Of a DNA stretch of 64,000 bases, positions 24,802-36,630 are shown piece by piece. Under the pieces are notes generated by a model, which was not told where the DNA came from, searched no databases, and was given only the letters and a program-made list of their open reading frames with translations. The stretch spans positions 18,203,399-18,267,398 of the forward strand of contig CM046338.1 in assembly GCA_025403435.1 (NCBI GenBank). Direction: 5' to 3'. Position 1 is the first letter of the stretch. Every line of letters starts with the position of its first letter. This DNA comes from Artocarpus heterophyllus. Lineage: Eukaryota > Streptophyta > Magnoliopsida > Rosales > Moraceae. A program made the translations under genes and the position numbers.

Positions 24802-25518
24802 ATGCTGAGAACTCTTAACGTCAAAGCCCCACTTCTCCTCTCCCGCCATTCTCAACGCTTCAACCGCATCGCCCAAAGGCCCTGTTGTCTTCAAATCACC
24901 GCATTTGCCCAAGAATCTCCCGATTTCGCCTCCTTTCTCTCCAATTCGCCTCGAATCCATCTCGAAAATCCAATCGTTTGCGCAAGAAAAAGAAGAAAAC
25001 GAGTCAATTCCGATAAATCCACAAGATTACTGCTCAATCTGATTTCGGTCGTCGCGTCGAGCCTCAAGATCTTACCGCAGCCGTTGGATTTGGTCCTCGA
25101 AGAAATCGGCGGCGGAGATGGATCCGACGGAGGCGGTGGTCTAGGGTTTTGGAAGGGCTTCGGGTGGGGAGGCTTCGACGGGTGGAGAAGAAGGAGAAGA
25201 GGAAAGAGGAACTTGTGGTTGTACGGATTCTTGACGATTTGCGGTTTGGGTTTGCTGTTCGGGAGAGAAATCGAGAGCAATGCGTTTTGGTGGGGCTTAG
25301 GGCTTGGTCCGTTCGGAGTTGCTCTGATTCAATGGTGGGAGAAGACCGGAGGAGTTCAGGCTTGGGTTCTAGGGTTTTGCCTTTGGAGTTTTCTGGTCGG
25401 TTTGACTTTTAGGAGAGGGGAATTGCAGACATGGCTTGCTAGGGTTAGGGTTCCGATTCCGATGTCCGAGATTGCGAGAAGACGAACAAGAAGAGGAAAA
25501 AGAGGAAGAGTGTTTTAG
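24802..25518 (+). CDS. plant membrane protein of unknown function, probable organelle targeting
   Basis: Intronless frame of 238 residues. The chosen ATG at 24802 follows a CT-rich leader; an upstream TTG that extends the frame is not a normal plant start. The first ~45 residues are rich in Arg, Ser, Leu and Ala with few acids, as in plastid or mitochondrial transit peptides. A basic patch (ARKRRKRVN) and a glycine-rich acidic loop (GGGDGSDGGGG) precede an Arg-rich stretch. Three hydrophobic segments follow: around LWLYGFLTICGLGLLFG, FWWGLGLGPFGVALIQWW and AWVLGFCLWSFLVGL. The C-terminus is highly basic. I do not recognise the family. The layout suggests an organelle membrane protein with its tail outside the bilayer; no function is claimed. 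It is more GC-rich than its surroundings. Confidence 0.7.
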   Translation: MLRTLNVKAPLLLSRHSQRFNRIAQRPCCLQITAFAQESPDFASFLSNSPRIHLENPIVCARKRRKRVNSDKSTRLLLNLISVVASSLKILPQPLDLVLEEIGGGDGSDGGGGLGFWKGFGWGGFDGWRRRRRGKRNLWLYGFLTICGLGLLFGREIESNAFWWGLGLGPFGVALIQWWEKTGGVQAWVLGFCLWSFLVGLTFRRGELQTWLARVRVPIPMSEIARRRTRRGKRGRVF

Positions 25519-25921
25519 AAGAAAGCGAGAAATTTGAAAAATTTTGCATTTGTTTTTGTCTGTATTTTTTCATACCATACTCAAATGAGATTGAAAGATT
25601 GTCATTTTTTTGGTTCAGTTTTGTTCAGCAATCATTTTATGGAAATTATTAAATTCAGATTATGTCATTGAACCAGTTTGCACAACTATAAATTGTTCTT
25701 CTCTCAATCTGAACTTTTGCTTTGAAAAAGAAAGATTGCAAATACTAGAATAAACACAGAATAAGTGTCTTTTTTTTTTTTTTTTTCCTACAAGGGTTAT
25801 TATAATGTGCGGCTTATAGGAGTGTACTTTATATGATCTTTTATAAGTTTGTCACAGGATTCCCAAAATGCCCATTACGAATAGAAGTTCTTCTACTCAA
25901 CAGAAGCAGCTCGTGTGAGTT
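25519..25921. other. spacer between membrane-protein gene and PPR pseudogene
   Basis: AT-rich 3' flank with a T run near 25770-25787. No coding content seen. Confidence 0.5.
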
Positions 25922-27626
25922 ATGAAGAAACATTACAACACAATTCTTTGCCTCTTGGAGAAATGCAAAACCATGGCTGAGCTGAAACAACTTCATGGAC
26001 TGATGATAACTTCATCAGTGATTAGAAATGTAATTCCTGTGAGTAAGCTTATTGATTTTTGTGTTGGTGATACAAAGCTGGCGACCTCCTCTACGCAAGG
26101 TTAGTCTTTAACCAAATTGCTTTGCCTAGTGTCTACATGTGGAACACCATGATCAGAGGTTACTCCAACAGTGGCACCCCAGTTGAGGCTCTGATCATGT
26201 ACCGAAAATTGCTGCAAATGGGCTTTTTGCCGAACAAGTTTACGTTCCCATTTGTGCTCAAAGCATGTTCGGCGATCAGAGATCACGACTGGAAAGTCTG
26301 TTCACGGCTGCATTTGTGAAAACTGGATTTGAGTTTAATGTGTATGCTTCCACTGCTTTGCTTCGTACGTATGCTTATTGTGGAGATATGGAAGCAGATT
26401 GAAAGTGTTTGATGTTATTCCTATGTGGAATGTGGTTGCTTGGACTAGTTTGATTTCCGGGTTGGTAAACAAAAATAGGGCAACTGAAGCTATAAAGGCG
26501 TTTAGGGATATGGAAAGTTGGGGTGTGGAGCCTAATGAGATTACAATGGTGAATGTTTTGGTTGCTTGTGCTCGAACTCGGGATATAGATACTGGAAAAT
26601 GGCTTTACAATTGCCTTGCCCGTCTAGGGCATGATCCGTTTATGTCAAGTGATAGTTTCAATATAATTCTTGCCACTGCCATAGTAGATATGTATGCAAA
26701 ATGTGGCAGCTTAGAAATTGCGAGGAATCTGTTCAACAAAATGCCTCAAAGAAACTTGGTTGCTTGGAATTCTCTGATCGGTGCATATAGCCTGCATGGC
26801 TGGCCTGAGGAGAGCAAGAATCTCTTTGTTGATATGCAGATTGCCGGGTTTGTCCCAGATCAAGCTTGCTTTTTGGGCGTGATAGGTGCTTGTGCCAGTC
26901 TTCAGTTTTGGGACAATGCCTTCATGCTTTCATATCGAAATCCAGCATGAGCCAAGATCTTTCCGTAGGGAGTTGTTTAGTAGACATGTATGCCAAAACT
27001 GGAGACTTGAAAAGTGCTCGGAAGATATTTGAAAATTTATGGAAAAGGGATGTTAAAGCATGGACTAGCATGATTCTAGGCCTGGCTATACATGGTCAGG
27101 GTGCGGAAGCTCTTGGTACTTTCAAAAGCATGTAACAAGATGCTACTGTTATTCCTGAGCACATTACTTATGTTGGGGTTTTGGTTGCTTGTAGCCATGT
27201 TGGTCGGGTTGACGAGGATTGGAGACACTTCAACAAGATGAGAGATGTTTATGGCATTGTTCTGAATCAAGATCACTATGGTTGCATGGTTGATCTTTTG
27301 AGCAGAGCAGGTCGAATCAAAGAGGGAATGAGACTAGTGAGGAAATGTCGTTTGAACCAAATATCACCATCTGGGGTGCTATTTTAAATGGATGTGAGAT
27401 ACACTAAAATGTGGGTCTAGCATATAGAATCAGAAATCACATAATAGCGTTGGAGCCTCAGAGCAGTGGGGTTTATGTGCTCCTTTCTAATATATATGCC
27501 AGGGCTGGGAAATGGCAAGAAGTGAAGCTAGCTAGAGAGTTAATGACAGAAAGGAGGATTGAGAAAACTCTTGGGCATAGTTTAGTTGAGAGAAAGTTGT
27601 CAAGTCAACTGCAATATAATTTTTGA
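25922..27626 (+). pseudogene. MEF19-like PPR (E-class) RNA-editing factor, broken
   Basis: Reading across frames gives a nearly complete PLS-type pentatricopeptide protein, from MKKHYNTILCLLEKCK to the E-motif block YVLLSNIYARAGKW and final LGHSLVE. Organisation and wording match Arabidopsis MEF19 (At3g05240) as I remember it; MEF19 edits a C in the mitochondrial ccmB (ccb206) transcript. The frame is broken: shifts near 26082, 26290-26315 (two close events), 26398, 26912 and 27345, and in-frame TAA codons at 27133-27135 and near 27405. Single-base losses dominate. No GT-AG introns bridge the breaks, and PPR genes of this class normally lack introns. Every other gene in the window has clean frames, so base-calling error is less likely than true decay. 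A functional copy may exist elsewhere. Confidence 0.85.
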
Positions 27627-28049
27627 GATTTTTTTTGAAGTACAAAATTTTGGTTATATATATGCCTGCGTATTGTCAGGAATAGAATACGAAGTAACTT
27701 TGGAAGGAAATTTTTTGTTTAAATATTGTGATTATAATAGCTGGTGCTCCTCTGCTAGCCTCGCATAAATACATGCAAATCTTAAATAAAAATAAAAAAA
27801 GAAAAGAAATAATAACCATGATAATACACGATATAAGCAGAAGGAAAGTCAATATGAATGAATGAAAAGAAGTGGCAACTAAATATTGTTTGTGAAAGTA
27901 ATGATCACTTTCAAATTCAGAAATCTTTACATGTAAACATCTTTTTCACTTTATCAAAATTCTCTTAATACTAGAACATAAAAAGTACTAGAAAGTTTAC
28001 ATGGTAGCTTCCAATATGGTACATTATTAATACATAATCAAATTGACTA
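27627..28049. other. spacer, no gene recognised
   Basis: AT-rich DNA after the PPR pseudogene. The right end enters the duplicated segment, which begins near 27990 with the word agaaagtttacatggtagc. Confidence 0.5.
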
Positions 28050-29343
28050 ACCAATCTTTTTAGTAAATATCCACCTCAAATTACATATCTGCGTCTTTTA
28101 GCTTTGGGAAGAAAACTGATTCAGCCACACCATTGAAGATTTGCCGGAAGAAATGAGGCAAAATATGTAGCTGTAAACGGTCACAGGGAAGAGATTGACG
28201 GTCTTGATTTCTTCCCCATCACCTGCATCAGCTGGACCATGAATAACCCTTGATAGAGTAGTTTAGTCTCTACCAAACTGCCCGCTGACTTCAATTAATA
28301 TCAGCGGCCCCTCAAGTGGTTACACAAGCTCCAAGGCAGAGATATGCCCCGTGTTTTCCCTCAGCAATACATGCATGCCCAGAAATTATCGTTCCATGGA
28401 TAATTGTTCAAGTTTATATGGCAACATCATGTTCAAGGAATTTCTGCACACATTTTTCAACTTCCCAGGCATGTGTCGTAGTTTGCTAAACTATAACAGT
28501 ACCCTTAATCATTTGATTCACGTTACGTGCACTGCAAGAACTCCACGAGCCACAAGGAGTACCTGGCCTTTAACCTCGAAGATATATGCATACACATAAA
28601 TTCTGTGTCCAAAAGCAAATCCATCCATGGACAACACACTAAAGGCACGAAAGCAAGCACATATGCATGAATCTGCAGGGTATATGCACATTCACTCTCT
28701 TAGATGAGCTCTTGATCCTGAGGAAATAGGCTGTCTCGATGAGGTTGGAAAAGTCAAGCCCATAGTTCCACTGCAAAAGTAGAGGAATGTGTCCAACACT
28801 CTGATTATTTATTGTCGTGTTAAGGAGAAATTACAAATCACATCTAAACGATATCCATATTTTCTGAATGTTGGTAGTAATTCATGCAAAGTTCTTCAGC
28901 ACTTCAAGTGCTGAAACACAATGGTGATAAAAGAAGATTTCGACAAAGTATGGAATCTGAGAGACTTGTTTTCAACCATTTGAAAGCCCTTCCTTTCTCT
29001 GTGGTCTTTTATAAGATGGGAATGCATAAACTCGGGTTTCTCAGATACTCAAAAGAGAAGGAAGTCAATACTGAAATTTAAATTTCAGAAAAAGAATGTG
29101 TCGAAATCATCTCCATAAAAGAAAATTAAAAAAATGAAATTTTAACAAAACAAATAAATAAATAAATCATTTTAAGAAGAAAATGTTATCCACCTTGAAC
29201 TGAACACTCCTTAAAGGCAGAGCATTTTTTTTTTGGAATATCGCTGATCCGATTTTTGAAACGTCTGGGCATGAGAATTCACCATCGTCGTCTTCACTTC
29301 CATCTTCATCCTCTTCAGAAACCATGGCCTGAAACTTCATCAT
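28050..29343 (-). pseudogene. unrecognised degraded gene, paralog A
   Basis: Minus-strand candidate start at 29343 (MMKFQAMVSEEDEDG, an acidic leader), followed by a block whose alternative frame reads RRFKNRISDIP. Further left come pieces homologous to the other copy, including SGKSSMVWLNQF near 28110-28150. Frameshifts separate these pieces. Copy B keeps better frames for the same blocks, so this copy looks decayed. I do not recognise the family. A family function cannot be given. Confidence 0.45.
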
Positions 29344-29514
29344 TCCGAAACCAATGACCGACAGACGACAATTGTATCTCGAGCCAAATAGGATAGTACA
29401 GATGTGGGCATGCTCCAGGAATGTAACAATATTTATAGATTCCTTGCAGGGTCAAAGCCATGGTAATGACTAACAAGCAGCTGACACTGCTTCCTGCCGC
29501 AGTATCTTACAAAC

Positions 29515-29712
29515 GAGCATTTCTAAAGTAGAAACGATGGAATTGCTACGAATACAGCGCACCATGTTTCCCACAGGTGGTATTGCAAAAACAATTCACT
29601 ACAGCACCGAGTGTTTCTCATGTACAAGAAACTGCGTTGGTATAGACTCGCGCATCAAATTTCCATAGGCAACATTGTAAAACCACCCACTATAGCTGTT
29701 CAAATTTTCCAT
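29515..29712. repeat. ~95-bp tandem repeat upstream of paralog A
   Basis: Two units start at gagcatttctaaagtag (29515) and gagtgtttctcatgtac (about 29609). Each ends in a 'ttccataggYRRYattgYaaaa' block. The same unit is repeated about four times upstream of paralog B. Confidence 0.6.
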
Positions 29713-31369
29713 ATCTGCTTTCGATGCGCATTGAATGTTTTATGCAATTGGCAAATGGTTTATGTTTTCCAGCATCAGAAATGACAACAAAATTTTCATA
29801 AGATGCCTTACAGGTATAAAATTTTGACAACTATTAATTGAGTATAGAGTAGTAATTATAATCCTCAAAAGAACAAGCAATGAGGTTTACAATGCAACAA
29901 GCATTAGATGATAGTGTAATACCTTTCAACACTCCAGCACATATCTTACTTGTTAAACTTCAAAATGAGATTAACTTTTATTAGTTCGAAATGCAAAGCC
30001 AGCTAAAAATAAATAGAAAAACCATCAACCATAAGACAAAAGATTAGACAGGGAAAAAAATGAAGAATATGGAGGAAAGGAAAAATAAACAAAACTCAGA
30101 TTTTGGAAATGGCTCTAAGAACCCCAGACATCAGATCATAATCACCAAGTCATGCCTGAAAAGAAAAGCTACTAGATAAATGTGTGACATCTCTAGTTCT
30201 ATTACAGTTCATACTTCCTTAGTAAACCTTCTTTTTGTTTCATTTTATTTTGTATATTCTTTATTTTTGCTAAATTTACTTGCGATTAGTTTTACCGAAC
30301 TGCAAATACGGTAACATGGTCCTATACTTACAATCTCCCAAAGTCTCTTTAAGCCTCAATCAGAATGGAAGTGGGGCTCTCCAAATTTCTACCATCTCTC
30401 TAACAAGTTTGCTATCTCTCCACCAGCATTTTGCAACATTAAACTCAACAAAATAACTGTTGCCTGCCTTTCTAATTCTCTTGATAAAAGTCATGAATGA
30501 TACTGAACACCTAAAAGTAAACAAGCAGCAAAGTAAAGAAGCACCAAGGCATGCATAAGCTTGTTCAAGGTCAAACAATCAAGAACGGGCTAACTGAGGT
30601 TATTAGTAGAGATAGAATAAATGGTAAATTGCTCAATTGGTTTCCAACCTTTTTACAAAGTGACATTTTAATTTTCAATCCTTTTTTTCTTTACCAAACT
30701 TACCTCAATTTTTTATTGCCTTTAACTCTTGTGTCATATTAGCTATATACATTATGTTTTTAGCAAGGGCATTCTAGTAAAATATTTAATATTAAAACTT
30801 AAAAACAATAAATAATAATAAATAATATTAATATAAAATAAAAATAAAAAATAAAAAAACACCAGATTAAAAAACCAAAATCGTCAGCTCCTCTCCTACT
30901 CACCCCTGTCCCCTCCATTGGAGTCGCCTCTAGCCGTCAACGTCCCACACACTCAGCAGGGCGCGCTGGAGGTCGTCCTCAAAGTAGCCACCATAGCCAT
31001 AGCCTAACGCCGAGAAAGCAGCCAACCCCTCTCTCACTCCTCTCATCCCCGAAGGCCTTTCTCTCTTAATAAAAAAAAAAACTCAATTGAAGTTCCTCTA
31101 CCACCAGATCTCAGCAACCTCGTCCATCATCAACAAGTTTTGGCACCGCCTGACTAGAGCATTCGTGACTCCCTTGCCCACCGCTTGAGTTCATTCCATC
31201 TCCTTGATCATCAACCCAACAACCCACGGGAGTAGGTCCATTCACTCGTCAAAACTCCTCGTGGAGGGGGCGGTCTTCGCCGATGACGGTCGCGCCCCAC
31301 CCTAGGGGACAGTCATCCCTTTAAGATGTGAACATAAGAGAATGCGAAGGGGGTGAATAAAATAGGGGG

Positions 31370-32102
31370 AAACGATGGAAGAAAATTTCACCAAAATTTT
31401 GGAAATTTTACCAAAATTTTGAAGTATTAAAATATTTTTTCACTATAATATTGATTTTAATAAAATATTACAAAAACATCATAAATATCGATAAAAATAT
31501 TGATATCAAAAAATTTATAGTATATTTTGTATAAAGTTTCAAAATATATAGGGAAAATTTTGATTAAATTTTAATAATATCGAAACTTACATAATTTATT
31601 GGATTTTTCCCTTTGAATAATCCATCAATATCTTATCCTTTTAGTTAATGAATATTGTTATATATATGTGGAGAATGCTATCATCGGATGAAAAGAATAT
31701 ATTCATGAGTTTATAACTAATGAATTTGAGATCTAACTATAATAGCTCATCCATCAAGGCGCCTTATGCTTGTTATCTATAAAATTACGACTTTAAAACT
31801 ACGATGGTTATGAAATTTGTAATTATTCTCCTTCAAGCATACTACCACCATCTTATATCAACAATTGGAAGAACTCATAATTTTTCATTCAAAAAAATAC
31901 AATAGGAAGAAGTCAAAAAACCTACATATGACGTATTCATAACTATATTCAATACTACTTAAATAATATGTCACGAGATCAATATTGTGTGAATCAAGGT
32001 GAAATCCTAACCATGTTTGAGTATCATAGAACTTTCTTTTGGTATTGACAAATCTAATATGTATGAAGTTTTTTTTATATAAATCATATTCATTCATGCT
32101 TC

Positions 32103-32133
<31 letters not shown>

Positions 32134-32290
32134 GTTGTGTCTTGAAGTATTAGAAATATATTTAAGATAAAACTTACATAATTTTCATAATTTTTGTCAA
32201 AATTTTCACCAATATCAATATTTTTTCTGAAATTTTTATAAATTAAAGTACCGATATTTCTATTGATACTGATACTTTCATTCTTGTGGG
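31370..32290. repeat. AT-rich repeat with inverted 'atatcgataaaaatatt' words
   Basis: Left: caccaaaattttggaaatttt and aaatatcgataaaaatattg. Right: tcaaaattttcaccaatatc, aatattttttctgaaattttt and taccgatatttctattgat. The two sides are partly complementary, as in a degraded foldback element. Borders are approximate. Confidence 0.4.
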
Positions 32291-34782
32291 AAACAAAAAT
32301 CGGAATAAATATAAAAGTTGGAAACAAAAACCTTACTTTGTTAATTATGGGCAATTACTGCTATAATAGATGTCCTTAAAGCATGTGTTGTTTTTGTAAA
32401 GCATATATCATGGTTTATAAATAAATAATGTGAAATAAATAGGTATAGAAATGAATGACCCTTTTTTAAGTTTTTTTTTTAACTAAATAGTCGAAGTTTA
32501 TGAAAATTAAAAAAAAACGTTTTTATATATCACTCAACTATTTTATAGTTTTATTAATTAACTTGACAGTTAGTTTATGTATTAATTTACTGGTTTTTGG
32601 ATGATAAATTATTAGTCTATCAATGATAAACAAATTTGTTAGCGATAATCTATAGTTAACAAGTGTTTCACTTATTTAATCAATGCTGTATATTAATGAT
32701 ATACTATTGCAAAGAAGGCCTTCTTCCTAATTTTGAAAAAGTTTGTTAATTCCTAATTTTTAAAAATTTGGCCTTTTATTTTCATAGGCATTCAACGAAG
32801 GTCATTTATTTAACTTTCTTATTTTTTATAATATTTATGTGTATATGATTTGAATACTTTATGAATATAATTAAAATTTCATAATTAGCTGTATGACCTT
32901 AAATAATGTAAATAAGTATTAAATATATGAGTTTAATATTTAAAGATGATAATTAAAATTGTCAGTAATATGTAATTAATTATTTAATTAAGAATTAAAT
33001 TAAGGTATATAATCTTTAATTAAGGTTATTAATGCATATCATTTTCATTGAGAATAAAATAGTCTTATCTGAAACGTTAATGTAGTAAGTCATTAATGAG
33101 TATGTTGCATATAATGAGATTATGTAGGACCATGACGTGATGTGATATGAAAGTCTAAATAATTTTCGTTAGAATATAGTAAATTCTAATCACATTGAAC
33201 AATGGTTATATATAAGATGATCTTAATTCTGAGTTGTTAATAAACTCTTACTTATAGAATTATGTCTTTTAAATTACTTGGTACATATTCGAGAATCTAA
33301 TTCTATCTCTTCTATATTGGAGGCATAATGAAGTGAAATACAAGATGAAATCCATTCCTTTTTTAATGAGAAGCATATAAATAATTCTCTTGAGTGTTGA
33401 TTTGAGTCTTAAATGATATGATTATTCAAATTTGTGATTAAATCATGAATTTATGATTCATTAGAGAATCAATAACACTCAAAGATAAAGAAAAAAAATA
33501 GAGAGATTAAAAGATTTTGCAAAACTCTAATTATAATTATTCATGAAATATCAATTTCTATGCAATAACTACATCAAATGGACGACTCTAAAACATAAGT
33601 AATTAGATCTATAATTTTAAGAGTGCAATACTAAGTTTTTACTAGAGTAATATTGAAACTAATAAAATAGTCATATATTAAGAGTTTAATTAATATATTG
33701 GGCTTATTGGAGCTAGAAATGATAGGTCTATTTGTCCCTCGTCATTCTTGCGACACTATTTGGACAAGTGGAGTTATTAGTTTAATTTATCACTTTAGAA
33801 TTATGGAATTTTAAATTAAGTATTACTTAAATAAATTGATTCTGAATTGATTTATAATTATTAAAAAATAATACTATTTAATAATAATTAATAATTAATT
33901 TTTGAAGACACACAATAGGACCCACCCATTGTGTGTAGTGTGTAACATGCACAAGGAAGGGTTTCCTGTGCAGTCTAAGTCTTATTCACTAAGTTTCTTA
34001 TTTCTAGAGGTTTCTAATTTTAATAAATATGATTTATTCAAAAAATAAAAATTTGAAGTATGAAAACTAATCAATTTGACTGTCAAGCAGCATTTTTTCT
34101 TTTTTTTTTTTGTTGAATGACCACACATGGATATTGCATTTGCGTGTAAACAAATAAGGAATAAGAAAACATCTTTTTTATTTTAAAATTATGTGATATT
34201 TAATTTAAAATAAAGGAAGCTTCTGAAATTAATTGTCTCTCATGCTTTATGAATAAAAGCCTCCTCAATTCATTCTATACATAATTGAGAGTCTTAATTA
34301 GACTGCAAAAATTCTACCACATTCTCTACAATAGATGTGTAGATAGAGAAAGAGAGAGGAAGTGTTCTTCATTGCTAGTCCTGCTTTACTCATGTGTTGA
34401 AATTAATAGGAGAGTAAAGTGAGTTAATGATTATTTAGTAAATCCTAATTTTATCTACGCCCATGCATACTTCTGTTCGATGACAAGAACTAGACGAGAA
34501 ATACAATAGTTTAATTTAAAAAAAAAAATTCCATTAAAAAAATTTTAATCTAATTGCTTTAAGATGTAAGTATAAATTACATATATATATATATATATTT
34601 ATTAAGCATTGAATTAATACATACTATAGCATTATATTTAAAAGTACTACGAAAATTTTGTCATATACATTCCATACTTTTATCATTATCATGTTTTTGC
34701 ATATTTTCTTTAAAAAATCATTTTAGGAAATCAATTACAAATACATAAATCTTATATTCAAATATTTATTTTGAATGTATCA

Positions 34783-34803
34783 ATATATATATATATATAT
34801 ATA
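34783..34803. repeat. (AT)n microsatellite
   Basis: Ten AT units; a similar tract is at 34579-34600. Confidence 0.85.
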
Positions 34804-34849
34804 TTGAATAGATTATTCTACTTCTCTCTTGATATCTACAAAGTCAAGC

Positions 34850-36096
34850 TCCTAGAAAGTTTACAGGGTAGCTTCCAATATGATGGGTTAAGGGAAAGCA
34901 TCATCAAGAAGGAAGCAGAGAAACAATCCAACCCAAAAGCAAGAAAAAAACGTAAAACCTCTGCAAACTGCATACGAATCTGCATCCTTTAGCTCTCGTA
35001 AAAACTGATTCAGCCACACCACAGACGATTTGCCGGAGGAAATGAGGACTATCACCAGGACAAAATTCACTCCCACGGATTGCATGTCGTTGATAAATTT
35101 TGCAGGGGCGTGCGTTAATGGCTGTGCGCTAGTCTACTCAACCACCCTCTACCCTTCATCATATCAGGCGTGCTCTGCAAGAACTCCACAAGCTACAGGG
35201 TAAAGACGTGCCCTGGTTTGGACATCCAAGTCCAAGATAGGTACATACACAGAAATTATCTGCCCCTGGACCACCACCACAAAAGGCATCCGGCGACCCC
35301 AGGTTCAGAAATTCTGCGCATGACTTGGCATTACTAATGTGCGAACGAAGATGGTTTGGAAACTTCATCATAGATGAGTCCTTGACCATTCCGGGGAAAA
35401 TCATATACCTCTCTCTAGGGACTTGCAAAGACCGAGCCCATTTCGCAGGTCACCCATGTCGTCTCAACAATGTTCAGTCAACTGCAAAAGCGTAGGAATG
35501 TGTCAAGAGTCTATTTAATTGATGTGGAGCAAGGAGATTTTAAAGTCACATACAAATAAATATTTTGGTCCTCAAAATCTTGGTAATTATATATTAACAA
35601 ATCCACTTGAGAATTTTTCAAAATCCTGGAATGAAAGGGGCAAATAAAAAAAGAAATCTATAAAATGCAGAGTTGTAGAGATTTTTGTCAACAACGTTTA
35701 AGAACTTCCTTTCTGTGTGATTTGTAAATAAGGCAAAAGCATAAAACTCGGGTTTCTTCAATAAGGAGAGGAGATGAAATTCAGTTCTAACTGAGGCGAA
35801 AATGCCGTGGAAAATTGATTGCTATACTTTCACTGTTTTAGGAAAGAGAAAAGTAACAAAATCACCTCCATAAAAGCAAATAATATATTTTGACATAATG
35901 CCTAAAAAATTAATCCATTTCAAGAAAAATTCTTATCAAACCTTGAACTGAACACTCCCTTGCAGGCAGAGCCTTTATTTTTTGGTATATCACTGATCCG
36001 ATCTTTGAAATGTCTACTTAAGAATTCACCATTCTCATCTTCATCTGCATCCTCATCCACATTCCCATCAGAAACCATGACCTGAAACTTCATCAT
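34850..36096 (-). pseudogene. unrecognised gene or gene fragment, paralog B
   Basis: Minus-strand candidate start at 36096: MMKFQVMVSDGNVDEDADED, an acidic leader continuing into RHFKDRISDIPKNKG and KGVFSSR, with a possible donor at about 35945. Downstream frames at 35159-35428 (89 codons, with a Gly/Cys-rich centre) and 34888-35085 (SGKSSVVWLNQFLRELKDAD) keep better reading than in copy A. Whether these are exons of one gene could not be established, and no known domain was recognised. It could be a weakly expressed lineage-specific gene or a fragment. Confidence 0.4.
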
Positions 36097-36284
36097 AGTA
36101 ATACTAACATGATTGACTCATAATTTTTATCTCTAGCTAAATAGGGTAGCAGAGATGTAGACATTACATGTTCCAGTGGTGCAACTCTGGACGATATTTA
36201 TAGATTTGTTGCAGGGTGAAAACCACGGTTATGATTATTTTAACATGTGGCGCACACTGCTTTATGCCATGGTATCTTATAAAT

Positions 36285-36630
36285 GAGCATTTTTCAGGTA
36301 GAAACAATGGGTTTGGTACGAATACTGCACACCACGTTTCCCATTGGCGGTATTGCGAAAAGAATCCACTAGCCCTGAGTGTTTCTCAGGTAGAAAAACT
36401 GGGCTGGTATGCATATGTAGCTTCAAATTTCCATAGGTGGCATTGCAAAAACTTTTTCTATGGTATCTAATAAATGAGTGTTTCTCAGGTAGAAACAACG
36501 GCAAAGTATGGACATGATGCAGTGAGCGCATCACGTTTTCCATAGGCTTTATTCTCATGTTAAAACAACAGGCCGATGTAGATACAGCGCACCATATTTT
36601 CTATAGGTGGTATTGTAAAACCATTCACAC
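36285..36630. repeat. ~92-99-bp tandem repeat upstream of paralog B
   Basis: Units start at 36285 (gagcatttttcaggtag), 36377 (gagtgtttctcaggtag) and 36476 (gagtgtttctcaggtag), with a partial fourth near 36548. Each carries gtagaaacaa-type and ttccataggtggYattg blocks. Copy number is higher than in the homologous tract at 29515-29712. Confidence 0.7.

Larger units (their letters stand above)
27990..30600 (-). repeat. segmental duplication, copy A
   Basis: The order of matched blocks is shared with copy B (about 34830-37660): gtagcttccaatatg; actgattcagccacacca with gatttgccgga; ccttgaactgaacactcc; ctgatccgat; the minisatellite-like promoter tract; and the far-right block ending near 30580. 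Orientation is the same in both. The copies have diverged by many substitutions and indels. Confidence 0.75.
30600..34830. other. AT-rich block between the two duplicated segments
   Basis: No gene recognised. It holds a GC-rich island (about 30880-31330), an inverted-repeat-like tract (about 31370-32290), poly(T) at 32103-32127 and, further right, very AT-rich DNA with (AT)n near 34579-34600 and 34783-34803. Its presence between two otherwise collinear copies suggests accumulated insertions. Confidence 0.5.

Noticed and set aside
24891..25280. A 129-codon minus-strand frame rich in Pro/Lys.
   Set aside because: Antisense to the membrane-protein gene; the composition mirrors the glycine-rich coding strand.
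25922..27626. Explaining the PPR frame breaks as introns.
   Set aside because: The joins need shifts of one base with no GT-AG pairs around them, two in-frame stops lie inside conserved repeats, and this PPR class is normally intronless.
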